Origin: Proales similis
Taxonomy: Eukaryota > Rotifera > Eurotatoria > Ploima > Proalidae
Length of the DNA: 64,000 nt
Direction of reading: 5' to 3'
Assembly (NCBI GenBank): GCA_019059635.1
Contig: JAGVRJ010000003.1
Span: 1,550,001 to 1,614,000 of the forward strand
Both the position numbers and the translations under genes were made by a program. Below the pieces are notes generated by a model. That model did no database searches and was not told where the DNA came from. It saw nothing but the letters and a program-made list of their open reading frames with translations. Positions 1 through 9,977 of the stretch are shown here, piece by piece. Positions within the stretch are counted from its first letter, which is position 1, and every line of letters starts with the position of its first letter.

Positions 1-2142
1 TTCAACCGACTCGATAATCATTTGACACGTGTCCATTTCAACTTCGCTGGCAAGTCTCGGGGCTGAGTCGGTTTTCTCTAATTTAGGACTCGACTTTTGT
101 CTGTTTAAGGAGCATCTCAGGTACTTTAGATAGACACAGTTTTCCACCAGGATTATATCGCACCAGTCAATTAGCATCGACTGAAGTTTGTTGAGTGAAT
201 TTTGGCATTGTGACTGTTTCGGCTGAATTGCTTTCATGAAGTTTATGTTCTGAGCAGCGCCCATCGCACTCGACGAGCTCATCGCAAAGCTGAGGCTTTT
301 TGTGTCGAATATCGGCGCGCTTATGTCCGGCAAGGGACGGTCGAATTCAAGTAAAAATTTAATAGAATGGATGTTGAAGTATTTTTCGAGGAAGGCAAGT
401 GACGGCCGCACAAACGTCAAATCCACCCAAGATTGGCCAAACTGAATGAACTCGTTGCGCATCGACTGAGCAGCTTTGTTCGATCGAAGGTTCAACTCAT
501 ACTTGCTGCTCGGCTTCGATGATTGCAGACTTCTCTGGCCAGCAAACGCGCTCACTTGCTCCTGTGACATAACCGGCTTGTACAGCGGCTCTTTGAGTCG
601 CAGAATTTCCGGCGGCTCGAACATGATCTGAGTCAGACAGAACGAGTCGTTGTTGTCTGCCTCATAGATTTTAGAGCGTAGCTGTCTGATATATTTGGCC
701 AGAGTGAAGTTCTGAAATTTAGATTTCAGCCGCAGGTGGTCGGCAAGAAGGAAGAGTTCGACCGAGTAGAAATTTGTTTTGGACGCAGTCTCGTTCGAGT
801 CGGCATTCGAATCGGTCCTTGAGTCTTGAACGCGGCCTTCGATCTCTGTTTTATCCCAATCAATCGAACTGAAGTTTAAACTGTCTACTTGCACTCTCAA
901 CGTATAAGTTAGACGTGATGTGAGAGTTAGGCACTTTTTGAAACCAATAATCATCGTGTACTGTTTGGGCCGGTTTTGGCCTTCGACAAGCTCGACCGGC
1001 TCGTAGTGTATGAATTCAATGTGGAAGCCTTCGAGAAAGCGGTAACGAATCAGCTGACGAAGACTGTGTCGTTTCGATGGAATTTTATAACTCAAAATTG
1101 GGCTGCCCTCTGCGCTCTTGGAGCCGTTGTTCTTTGAATAGGCCAAATCAGGTCGACTGAGCACGATTCGAACGAGCCACATGGCTGGATTGATTATTGA
1201 ACACTCGCCATTCTCGTCCATGACAGCGCAGTAGCCTCTGCTTAAATCGCAAACTCCTTTCAGAAGAAAGTAGTTGGCCAAATGGCCGAAGCCCGCGCTC
1301 ATGTTGCCACCGGAAAAATGCTGTCGACTGCCCAAATAGATGAACGAAAAATTTATGCATGTGTGGCTTATTTTCTCAAAGAGAGTGAGCAAATCAGTGC
1401 TGCTTATCAGGCCGTCCGTGATTTGAATGTGATTTTCCGACCAAACATTTAGAGGAGAGTCGTCACATTGCCGAGCAGAGCGGAATAGCTTAATCACGGT
1501 GTCAAGTTGAACCTCAAAATAGCTCTTTCGGTCCGTTTCGCCATCTGAGTAAAATTGATTTGAGAACTGCTCGCGAGTTAATTGCTCTTTGGCCTTTTTC
1601 AAGCGACTCTCAATCAGCTCTTTTACTTGGTTCACGTTATTTTTCGTCAAACGTCTTGAATTCAGTAGCACTTTGAAAGGAGCCTGCTCAAATTGGACAT
1701 CGTCTCCTGGCAAGTCGAACCCCCGGTTCCAAAGCAGTACGCTCAAGCAGATAAAAGGTTCGCAATTGTCGGTCAAAAATTCGTTCAACTCGCTCTCAAG
1801 CTTCTCAAACACTCTTTCCAAAGCGGTCTGTATGAACTCGAGACTGCTCGTCTGGGCGCAATAATCAATGCTCAATATAAACCTGTAGTTCAACTGAGAG
1901 ATAATTGTCTCACTGTTCTGGATCAGGCACAGACTCGAGCTTGGGGTTCGACTCGGTTCATCGCGATGTCCAATGCTGCAAACTTGATGAAAAGCGCTCA
2001 GTTCACCGTTGACCAAATACTGAAGATACGCTTGTAGCGGTGTGTCGTTTTTATGCTTCAAATACTTTTCTAGCAAATTGAGCCAATGTCGGGGGCTAAT
2101 CCCGTGGGATGCAGCCTGCGGCCTGCCGCTAGACAAGGGCAT
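1..2142 (-). CDS. SZT2-like protein (KICSTOR subunit), 3' end beyond the window
   Basis: One reading frame on the minus strand has no stop from the upstream TAG at 2182 down to base 1, over 700 codons. The first in-frame ATG is at 2142, and the gene runs off the window edge. Recognisable stretches include QITDGLISSTDLL (coded near 1,440-1,400), an FGH-containing segment near 1,290, and DWCDIILVENCVYLKYL (near 160-110). All three recall the N-terminal part of metazoan SZT2. SZT2 is the large scaffold of KICSTOR, which tethers GATOR1 to lysosomes and restrains mTORC1 when amino acids are scarce; this is known of the family. No intron is needed in the visible part. The family assignment rests on remembered motifs, so it is moderate; that this is a real long coding exon is very likely. 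Confidence 0.65.
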   Translation of the reverse strand, partial: MPLSSGRPQAASHGISPRHWLNLLEKYLKHKNDTPLQAYLQYLVNGELSAFHQVCSIGHRDEPSRTPSSSLCLIQNSETIISQLNYRFILSIDYCAQTSSLEFIQTALERVFEKLESELNEFLTDNCEPFICLSVLLWNRGFDLPGDDVQFEQAPFKVLLNSRRLTKNNVNQVKELIESRLKKAKEQLTREQFSNQFYSDGETDRKSYFEVQLDTVIKLFRSARQCDDSPLNVWSENHIQITDGLISSTDLLTLFEKISHTCINFSFIYLGSRQHFSGGNMSAGFGHLANYFLLKGVCDLSRGYCAVMDENGECSIINPAMWLVRIVLSRPDLAYSKNNGSKSAEGSPILSYKIPSKRHSLRQLIRYRFLEGFHIEFIHYEPVELVEGQNRPKQYTMIIGFKKCLTLTSRLTYTLRVQVDSLNFSSIDWDKTEIEGRVQDSRTDSNADSNETASKTNFYSVELFLLADHLRLKSKFQNFTLAKYIRQLRSKIYEADNNDSFCLTQIMFEPPEILRLKEPLYKPVMSQEQVSAFAGQRSLQSSKPSSKYELNLRSNKAAQSMRNEFIQFGQSWVDLTFVRPSLAFLEKYFNIHSIKFLLEFDRPLPDISAPIFDTKSLSFAMSSSSAMGAAQNINFMKAIQPKQSQCQNSLNKLQSMLIDWCDIILVENCVYLKYLRCSLNRQKSSPKLEKTDSAPRLASEVEMDTCQMIIESVE

Positions 2143-2737
2143 TATCTGTTTGCAGAAACAAGAAAAAAACCAATCTTCTGGCTAGGCGAGTATAAAATCC
2201 GTCGTATATCCTGCACTCCGTTCGCATCAAGTATCTGGCGCTCTTATTTGTCTTAATACATTTTATTCTCAAAACTATGTTACTAAACCCGGCCCCAATC
2301 ATATAACTCTGTTCTTCAAATCGAGGATCGAACCAAACATTAAATTGTCGGGCCTTTTTTTCGACTCGTCAACTGCCGGACAATTGTAAGAGACTTTTTC
2401 ATTGAGACAACAGACTTCTGTTCATTCAATTTGGAATACCAAAAGCCCAGTGCTCAAACTGAAACCTAGAACAGTGACGAGAAAGCCAAGTGGAAGAGCT
2501 CGTTCGATGATCGAAGCGGATTGTTGACGACCAAGAAAGGAATGTGTCAATTTTCTTCTTCTTCTCGATCGCTATACCGATGAAATTACAAGTGATGTTC
2601 TAATGCGTAGGTGCATCTCGAGATAAAACAAAAGAGCACACCTGTCGATCAGTTTCTATTTCACTCTGCGCATTTGCTCTCGATCGCTGATATATATATC
2701 GAATTGCGATTCAAATCGAAGAGAATAAGAAAAGAAA
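2143..2737. other. divergent intergenic region between the SZT2-like gene and the small secreted gene
   Basis: No coding frame here can be supported. The stretch separates two divergently transcribed genes and must hold both promoters. The right-hand end holds a TATA-like run, listed separately. The short frames present overlap antisense and look like noise. Confidence 0.5.
2691..2699 (+). promoter_or_regulatory. TATA-box-like element upstream of the small secreted gene
   Basis: A tatatatat run lies about 40 bases before the ATG at 2738, where a core promoter with a short 5' UTR would be expected. An E-box-like CACCTG lies about 50 bases further upstream. The role is inferred from position only. 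Confidence 0.4.
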
Positions 2738-3037
2738 ATGAACAAAAGCTTTATTTTGTGTGTGCTCGCCTTGGCTTGTTTGGCGTCGTTGAGCCAGGCC
2801 GCTTCGACGAATGGCAAACGATTCCTGTTCGACTACTCGGAGATAAAAGAGGTTCCAGAAGTGGACTGGGAAACTCTCAACTACAAAACGATCAATTTGA
2901 ACGTCCACGAGCAGGCACTCAAGCAAAAGGAGCTCTTCCAAAAGGTCGAGGAATGCGTTCGCAAATGCATGGAGCAGGTCAACTCGGACAGAATAAGCCG
3001 AGACAAGTGCGTGGCCAAAACGTGCGAAATCTACTAG
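2738..3037 (+). CDS. small secreted four-cysteine protein, unknown function
   Basis: This encodes 99 residues in one exon from an ATG 40 bases downstream of a TATA-like run, with AATAAA about 35 bases after the stop. The N-terminus is a clean signal peptide (MNKSFILCVLALACLASLSQA). The mature part begins ASTNGKRFLFDYSEI, and its GKR looks like a prohormone cleavage or amidation site, although only four residues precede it. The C-terminal third is predicted helical and has two CxxxC/CxxxxC-type pairs (EECVRKC and DKCVAKTC), compatible with a disulfide-linked helical hairpin. No family is recognised. A secreted peptide, hormone or effector role is possible but not shown. Confidence 0.75.
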   Translation: MNKSFILCVLALACLASLSQAASTNGKRFLFDYSEIKEVPEVDWETLNYKTINLNVHEQALKQKELFQKVEECVRKCMEQVNSDRISRDKCVAKTCEIY

Positions 3038-4046
3038 AGACCAAGGACCAGAACGATGTGCCTCCCAATTTACAATAAATGACCGTAATGTCTTCTCTTT
3101 CGAGTATGATTTCACGATGCATATTGAAATAAAGCAGAGCCATTAGATGGCTCGATTGATTGAGAATAGGTGTGAGGCGATTGATTGATAAGGGCCTAGA
3201 AGCGGGGATAAGGCACAGGGCACAGTGGAAGAAAGCAGATATGCAGCACCTGGACACTGAGCTCGGTCTGGCTTAATTGAATTTAATTGAATTTCAATTA
3301 TCGGCGCTCAAAATCTTGCCCACGATATATCATTGGTCGTCATTGTCTGAGTGTGCATGTGTGTGTGCGTTGGCCCAGTTATCGATCCATTAGCGTGCTT
3401 TTGACTCCAACTCAGCGAGACAGAGAGAGAGAGAGAGAAAAAGAGAAAAGGAGAATATCTGCTCTCGGCCCTGAGAGATGATAGTCAGAGCTGTAAACAG
3501 ATTAAATTGAGTCGATTAGCTCAGATTGATTGACTTAAGTGAATGAACGCAATAATCGGCCAGATCGATTTGGCCGACGGCGTCAAGCGAATCGATTCGA
3601 TGATGGCCAGGTATAGTCACGAGGCAAAATTGATCGATCACCGCTGCCGCTACATACAAGGCATTGCAAGGCACGCTTTCGGTCATTTAATCAATCACCC
3701 GTCGCAGCCATCAGAACGCACTTGTTGCTCGCAATTAAATTTGCCAATAAACCATTTTTAAACAACCATCACGCTATCTCCGGCGACTAATTAGGATGGT
3801 AAATGTAAATAGACGAACAAGGAGTAGTCTTTAATCGACGCCCAATAATCACAGGGAAGAGAGCCGAAGCACTGTTTTTGAGTTTTAATTTATTCCAGTT
3901 GAGATAAATACAAGAAATGACTAAGCGCACGAACATCACAACAAAAATTAGATACATCAGTCCAGTCTGAGGGACAGGAAAGTGGAAAAGAAACGAAAAA
4001 AAAACGAGAAGAAAATTCATTGGCCAATCAAAACAGACTGGGCAAC
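3038..4046. other. intergenic region between convergent 3' ends
   Basis: This contains the 3' flank of the small secreted gene (AATAAA near 3,073) and the 3' flank of HAND. A GA-rich tract sits near 3,417-3,455. Short frames occur on both strands but have no start context, splice structure or recognisable product, so no gene is called. Confidence 0.5.
3417..3440. repeat. (GA)n microsatellite
   Basis: Near-perfect GA dinucleotide run, continuing as purine-rich sequence to about 3,455. Confidence 0.9.
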
Positions 4047-5282
4047 TCAAGAATTGAGTCTGTAATGAGGCGATTCGGCTCCATAGGCGACTCGCTTAGA
4101 ATGCTGTTCGAAAATAGCCAGCTCGGCTTGTTGATTTTTGCGCTTGAGTTCTGTTGACCAGACTTCGGACGGCCAGCCCGTGCGAGATTTGGCCTTGCGC
4201 TCCACTTCTTGTCGGATCTCTTTACTTCGACATTCTCGCTTCATTTTGCTGAGGTCCGGCTTGAAGGAAATTTTTATTGGCTCGTTTGGGTCGCTTTCTT
4301 GAATGCTCTTCATCAGCAGCTGAATGTATTGTGTGGCCAGCCGCAGCGTTTTTATTTTCGACAATTTCGTGTCCGGCTTTATTTCAGGTATTTTACTTCT
4401 GAGCAGATCGAATGCGCAATTTATCGACTCGGTGCGACGCCGCTCTTTTTTATTGGCGCAAAATCTTTTTACAGGCGGCTCACAGTCTCCGCCAGCCTCG
4501 TCGCCGCTCGCCGACAGCTGTGAATAGTCCAAGCTTTGCTCGTCGTCGTAGTCGGCCGTGCTCCTTGCCACCGATTCAACTTTGTCCACTTTTTTCCTCT
4601 TCACTTGATTCTCGACATATTCATTCTGACTTGAACGCTTCCTACTACTCTGACTCAAATTCGGCTCATTTGCTGCCTGCTTCCTATTCGGTCCCAAAGA
4701 CGACTGAAAGTTATTTGGAATGGTCTCGGTTCCACTTTTTCCTCTGCGAGTCGAATTCAACTGCGACTGTGATGTGTCATAGCCGTAGCCTATTGTATGA
4801 CCAGGAGAGTAAAATCCGTATGTGTCTTGCAGGTGCCCGATTGCCATGTGAGCTTCGGTGAAACTCTTCGTTCCGGTCGGATAATAAACGTGGCTCGGCT
4901 CAATGCCAAAGTTGCCATAGTCGCTCGCGTACGATGCATCATACGCTGGTGTAAGGTAATTGCTCATCGTCGAAGAGTAAGTTATCGACGCCAGAGAGGA
5001 GCTCGCTTGATCGAAACCACCCTTATTGGTAGTCAGATCGAATGAGCTTAGCAAACTCGGAGGAAAGTGGCTGCCGTGCTGACGCAGGGCTGAGTTAAAC
5101 TCGCTTGGCGATGAGCAAGAAGATACTTGAGTGGGCGAGGAGGACGAGCACTCGGACGACGGTTTGCCTGCGCAAACTTGACTGTTTGAGCTGATCACTC
5201 TGCCTGTGTGCGCGTTTTCAATCGGCGATCGGATATGGGGCATGAGTATATACTCGGCGTAGTGCTGCTGCTGCTGCTGCAT
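4047..5282 (-). CDS. HAND: HAND-family bHLH transcription factor
   Basis: The product is 411 residues in one exon. The start is the ATG at 5282, which begins M-QQQQQ; the frame is open upstream to a TAA but has no earlier ATG. After a long Ser-rich N-terminus, residues about 275-327 form a bHLH with the basic stretch NKKERRRTESIN, helix 1 AFDLLRSKIP and loop/helix 2 DTKLSKIKTLRLATQYIQLLM. The DTKLSKIKTLRLAT segment and the later RTGWPSEVWSTEL (about residues 366-378) are hallmarks of HAND1/2. HAND proteins bind E-boxes as heterodimers and act in heart, visceral mesoderm and neural development; this is known of the family. The protein is about twice the usual HAND length because of the long N-terminus. 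A pyrimidine-rich CAG acceptor-like site lies upstream, so a 5' leader exon is possible. Confidence 0.92.
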   Translation of the reverse strand: MQQQQQHYAEYILMPHIRSPIENAHTGRVISSNSQVCAGKPSSECSSSSPTQVSSCSSPSEFNSALRQHGSHFPPSLLSSFDLTTNKGGFDQASSSLASITYSSTMSNYLTPAYDASYASDYGNFGIEPSHVYYPTGTKSFTEAHMAIGHLQDTYGFYSPGHTIGYGYDTSQSQLNSTRRGKSGTETIPNNFQSSLGPNRKQAANEPNLSQSSRKRSSQNEYVENQVKRKKVDKVESVARSTADYDDEQSLDYSQLSASGDEAGGDCEPPVKRFCANKKERRRTESINCAFDLLRSKIPEIKPDTKLSKIKTLRLATQYIQLLMKSIQESDPNEPIKISFKPDLSKMKRECRSKEIRQEVERKAKSRTGWPSEVWSTELKRKNQQAELAIFEQHSKRVAYGAESPHYRLNS

Positions 5283-6368
5283 TACTCTTGCTCTGTAGAT
5301 CTGGCGGCTGAGATGATGACGATGGTGGCTGCTGCAACAATTTGCCCAAGAGTTCAAATTGGCGCGTCTGGCAAAAACTGTGACTTTAAACAGATCTAGA
5401 GAAGAGCAAAATTAATAAAGCGAATGCATTAATGAACAGCTCTGGATGAAGTAGGCAGCGAGAAATAGACAAAGTCGTGCTCGATTCAATTAGCCAATGA
5501 AGCGAAATAAAAGGAGAGAGAGATAGTGAGCTATTTGAAATATAATAAGCGAGACGAAGGGCTTGTTAATATCAATTTGAAGAAGGCAGGCTAGATCATA
5601 TTTGGGTATGTCAGTCTCGATTGGTCGATAGACGGTCGTGCAGAGAGCCAATCAGAACCTGACGAGCCAACTGCGGCCTCTGCGTATTGGTGCGAATCGA
5701 GGAGTGTGAGCCTTCTGCTCAACTAAATTAAAGTAGAGGCTGCGCTGTGAAAGGGCCGCGACGAGTTAATTACTGAGCCGAGGCGACTGGCTTGGCGCAA
5801 TTGTTTATTGGTGCGAAAGCCAGACGCGAGTTTTATTATTGGGCAATTCTATTAATAGTGCTGCTCAAGTAAATTCGCGTGGAGAAACCCAGTGATGATT
5901 AGGCCGATGCAAGACTGAACTTGTAAAGGAGGAGAGCTGAGAAGAAAATGAGAGGAAGATCGAGACGAGGCCGCAGTTGTTATTAACTCATTTGATTCGA
6001 CTTGTGTTTCTTTTAAGGCCGAGGAAGCGAGCACCGGAAATGAGCATTTCGTCTCACTTGCCGCTAATCGCTGCCTCCTTATCATTGCTCAAGATCAGCG
6101 CAGGCTAAAAGTCAACAACAACCGCGCGCCCTCTCAGATGGGTCGCAGCCCTACAAGCTAATTCCGTTCGCCAATCAACGGGCATCATGAGTTGTGGGTT
6201 GTGTTTATTCGAACGAGCACGCGGTGCATCACAAGCTCGAGTGATTTTATCTCCTACAAACCCGTTTGACTACGCGCTTCCCTATCCTCCTTCCGCAGTC
6301 GTTAGACAATAAATGAGCTAAAAAAGCACTTCGGACTTCAGGATAATCAAAAATTTTATTGATCACTT
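5283..6368. other. HAND upstream region and tetraspanin 3' flank
   Basis: No supported gene. The left part is the likely promoter region of HAND, and the right end carries the minus-strand AATAAA of the tetraspanin (tttatt near 6,355). Several AT-rich, homeobox-like TAAT cores are visible, but no site can be assigned. Confidence 0.5.
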
Positions 6369-7076
6369 TCAATCGTCAAATTCATTGTATGGCTTGTAGC
6401 TTTCCTTTCTACTCCACAAATAAGCGGTGAGGATAATGGCAGCCAGCTCGACCCCGATGGCGACACAAGTCACTATTTGCAAAGTAGGCAGTCGCTCGTT
6501 TGTGATGGTAACTAATGCTTGTAGACATCCTTGCTCGAATGGCATTGAGGCAGAATTGCGCGGATAACACGAGACAGGTATCGACTCGAGGCTGTAATCG
6601 CTTGGTCCGTAGACACCGCAACAGCCGACAAGTGACTGGATTGTGTCCAGAGTCACTACGGAGGTCGATATGCCTTGCTCGTAATTGGCAAATGTTTCGT
6701 TCAACGCCACAGAAAGCCTGTTGTCCAAATCTTGACCAAACTTGAATGTTAAACTCAGAGCGAATATTTTCAGACTAAGCAGCAGCGCCAGAATAAGTAA
6801 ATAGACGGAGAGGAGAACTCGGCTCTGCTCAATGGCCCCGAAGCAGCCAAGCAGGCTTGAAATGGTGGCCAAAAAGCCGAGCAGCATCAGAACCCAAGCG
6901 GCATTGGCCATTTCGCTCGAATAGCTGGACTCGACAGTTTCCAGTTGGGTCCAGGCTTTCGTAAAGCTGTGACCCCATTGAAGCCAGGCGCCGACCACAA
7001 ACAGCGCGAAACCGATCAAAGCAAACGCAGTGTTTAGTGCAATCACCATAATTCGAACTGGCCTGTAGCAACCCAT
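6369..7076 (-). CDS. tetraspanin
   Basis: The product is 235 residues, intronless, with its ATG at 7076. Four hydrophobic segments are seen at about residues 8-31, 60-80, 84-109 and 203-222, the standard tetraspanin topology. The large extracellular loop contains the diagnostic GCCG (LVGCCGVYGPSDY) plus two further cysteines (SCYPRN and QGC), the minimal four-cysteine loop. Charged residues follow TM4. Tetraspanins organise membrane microdomains with integrins and other partners; this is known of the family. The minus-strand AATAAA lies about 10 bases past the stop. The gene sits 241 bases downstream of the 150-aa gene on the same strand. Which tetraspanin subfamily it belongs to cannot be told by eye. 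Confidence 0.93.
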   Translation of the reverse strand: MGCYRPVRIMVIALNTAFALIGFALFVVGAWLQWGHSFTKAWTQLETVESSYSSEMANAAWVLMLLGFLATISSLLGCFGAIEQSRVLLSVYLLILALLLSLKIFALSLTFKFGQDLDNRLSVALNETFANYEQGISTSVVTLDTIQSLVGCCGVYGPSDYSLESIPVSCYPRNSASMPFEQGCLQALVTITNERLPTLQIVTCVAIGVELAAIILTAYLWSRKESYKPYNEFDD

Positions 7077-7317
7077 TCTTTTCTTTGAATTGAATTTGAT
7101 GCGTAAAAAATAGATAAAGATAAAACCAATGTCAGGAAATTAAAGCGCTCCAGGGCGCGCGAACATGGCGCACTGCAGATGCCGCTTCAATTATTTCAAG
7201 TTTGTCCGACTCTGCTATTTATTGAGCTTTTAAAAACGCATGTCGCAAGTCACATTTGTATGTGGGGGTTAGAGTGCGATGTGTAAGATTTAGTGTGTTA
7301 GGCAGCATTCCTCGCAA

Positions 7318-7807
7318 CTAGGCTTGATCTATTACGAGCGAATTGCTTTTATTCTCTTCGTGGCCTTTCAGGTCCGTGTCGTCCGGCTTTTGCTGTTCGT
7401 CCACTTTCTCAAAGCTGTTGTTAAGCAGTTCCTTGAGCGCTTTCCTCGAGCCAGGCGTGTTCTCCAAATAGGCGTGATAGGCCTTCACCATTTTCTGATC
7501 TTCGCACGACTTGTCTAGATTCATGCGATAGTAATCGTTTATCGTGCGATTGCGGTCTTCTTCGAATCGGGTCCGGTTGGTCAAATTCTTTTTCAGCTCT
7601 TTTCTAAATTTGTCAAGACACATCGTCAAGACTCGGCTATGGCTTATTCAAATCGACAAGGCCGCAGTCTCACCTGATTGTTCCGACGTCGTCAAAATAG
7701 AACGGACCGTTCATGTTCTTGGGCTTTTTAATGATGACCTTGGGAAAGTTGGGCGCCAGCGTGCTGCCGTCTATTTGATTTTTTTTCGGCCGTTCGTTCT
7801 TGTACAT
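7318..7807 (-). CDS. conserved-looking 150-aa protein, unknown function
   Basis: Two exons, 7674-7807 and 7318-7636, join across a 37-base intron (cag|gtgag to ccatag) to give 150 residues. The ATG at 7807 follows an acceptor-like tttcaacag by four bases. The product is hydrophilic and mostly helical, rich in Lys, Glu, Asp and Asn, with an N-terminal basic segment (KVIIKKPKNMNGPFYFDDVG) and no signal peptide or membrane span. It is the middle gene of a same-strand run: PLAT gene, this gene, tetraspanin, with gaps of 293 and 241 bases. I do not recognise a family. A cytoplasmic or axonemal structural protein would fit the composition but is a guess. The splice model keeps the frame throughout. 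Confidence 0.7.
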
Positions 7808-8100
7808 TTCGCTGTTGAAACGCGTTTAAGAATTCGAATTTTTGTTTTTCCGATTTTTCGAATGCAGCACACTCTCACGCTCAAGGTTAATCAGCAGCAA
7901 AATATAGACTAAACAGCGCAAATAAAACTCATCGAACCAAAGTACCAGTTTATTATGCGAGCATTTGTGCAACTCTGAGGAAGAGGAAAAATTATCTAAA
8001 AAAGCAACATTTCAAGCGACTATCGAGTGTTAGAGTTGCGAGCATGCGATCTACTTTCGGTTAGTCAAAGTTAATCGGACCAAATACAGAAAACTAACAC

Positions 8101-9977
8101 TCACAAGTCTGAATGGTAGAGTTTTTTGTTCGACTTGGGCGGAGGCGATGATAGGGGCTGGCTTTCCATGCGGTGAGCAACCCAAGGCTCAACGATGCCC
8201 GTTGCTGTATATCGGTTAAAGTAGCCCACTGGAGGAATCTCGTCCTCAAATGGCCAACACGTGACTGGTTTTTCTATATTGCCGGGCGTAAAACTCATTC
8301 TTACCGAAGTCAGTAGTCTCTCCAAGTCGCGAGTGTTAGAGTATGGACTCAAGTCATTGAAAACGTATGGCACGTGCTCTCGTCTATTTTTTCCAATTTA
8401 GTTATTCGGCATTTTTGCCAACTCGGCGTGTTGAGATGTGGGAGTGAAACTTACCGCGTCGGGTGCTGAACTTTTGAACGCTCTTTGTCGATTACGTTCT
8501 TCAGTCGACGGTATTCGACTCGAGTGTAATCGCTTCCGGTTATTGAAGTTTTATTGCTTGACATTTTGCGCCTGGGCAGCTCTTTGATTCAGACGAGTTA
8601 ATTGAAAACATGAGCAACATACATAGAGGCTCAGATGTAAAACGGGAATAGAAGAAGAGAAAACGAACAAGCGCAGATAAGATTGAGACGATTCAATGAC
8701 ACAGAGGAGACGACGTCTAGACACAGTCGATTCTTACTCGACTCTTTTCTTTGACTCAGCGATTTAGGAGGCTTTTTGTCAGAAAATGAGTCTGCCCTTG
8801 CTTTCGACCCACCACTTTGCGGCCTGGATAAGTGCAGATCAGCAGATTCTGCCGATTTAGATCTCTTTTCTGGTTCACTTTCGGGTTTTATTTCGGGCGT
8901 AGGTTGAGGCCAGGGCTGAGTATAAAGCTCTTCGCCGCCCGGCTTGGACATTGAATCAAGATCAGCTTCATTATCTGACTTGGTTGGTTGCCGAGACAGC
9001 TTTTTCGCATCATCTGTTAGCAACTGGTTAGTAAGAACAAGAAGAACCGATTCAGTCAAATGAAAGTATTTCAAGACACTGAGTGAACGGCTGACCAGGT
9101 ACATGCAGCAACTCACCGTATTCGAGGCTGGTTAAATCAGACTCGATACGAGACTGATTATCTTCGATTTTTGGAAAAGTTTCAAATTAATAATTCGGTC
9201 AGAATGTGCGAATAAATGGATTAAATGACTGTGCAAGCCAAGGGGTCGCTCGGAGGAGATGAACGATCCAAGGAAATGAAGAAAGCAAAATGAACGCCGA
9301 TTATTTCAACTCACCATTCTGGTTTTGAACTTTTTCTTCTTTTTCCTCTTTTTCCTGTTCGTTGCTCACGTTTGATTTAGGTGTTTTCGACTTGGCTCTC
9401 CTGTCAACCTGAAGTTCAATCGAGTCGGTCTTTTTGTTCGGATCGAGCCATTCGTTTACTGGCCACCTTTTGAGCCGATTCAACTCATTCGACTAATTTG
9501 ACAATTGTTTTTCCATAAAATTCAACTCACGAGTTCTTGTCGCCATTTGCTTCGACGCTAATTTTGGCCAATTGCCACGAGGCTGTCAACGTTTTTCCTT
9601 GGATTGAAACTCGTACGTGGCTTACCTTAGAACCGATTTCAAATTAGCCAGCGCAAGTAGTGTTGGGTGTGTTCAAAGCACCTACGTCGCCCACGTCGAC
9701 AGCCTTGACTTCGAATCTGTCAGTGTGACCTCTCTCGAACAAATCTTTTCCAGTTTCGACGCTGTTCTCGGCATTGAGCTCCAAGTCGCCTGTCGAACCT
9801 TGTGAACCAAAGATGTTCACCCGTACGGCGGCGTCGGTTCCAGCTCCGAATTCATTGCCAGTAGTCACCTCAATCTTGTATTTAGTAGCTGTGAAAGAGA
9901 AAATCGTTTTAAATTTGAGCATATTCTCAGGCAAGAAAATCAACATGTTCACCCGAACCAGCCGCATTCGAAGCCAT
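8101..9977 (-). CDS. PLAT/LH2-domain protein with unknown C-terminal region
   Basis: Eight exons (9953-9977, 9686-9888, 9531-9625, 9315-9466, 9117-9161, 8738-9013, 8455-8581, 8101-8383) give 401 residues in one continuous frame. Introns are mostly about 60-155 bases and often end in AAG. Residues about 10-125 form a PLAT domain close to those of LOXHD1: KYKIEVTTGNEFGAGTDA, then FERGHTDRFEVKAVDVGDVSHVRVS, then SWPVNEWLD. PLAT domains bind lipid or membrane-associated partners. A Lys/Glu/Ser-rich linker follows, then about 130 residues with YVFNDLSPYSNTRDLERLL and a Trp/Pro-rich segment that I cannot assign. The minus-strand AATAAA is near 7,950. A split into two genes, with the second starting at MSSNKTS (8564), is possible; the in-frame splice KES-KLPRRK favours one gene. 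Confidence 0.75.

Noticed and set aside
2611-3115. Frames overlapping the small secreted gene on both strands (up to 155 codons)
   Set aside because: The 99-residue frame alone has a signal peptide, TATA, AATAAA and cysteine pattern.
5283-5357. Longer HAND protein starting at an in-frame non-ATG codon at 5357
   Set aside because: No ATG exists upstream in frame; 5282 is the first, and a TAA lies further upstream.
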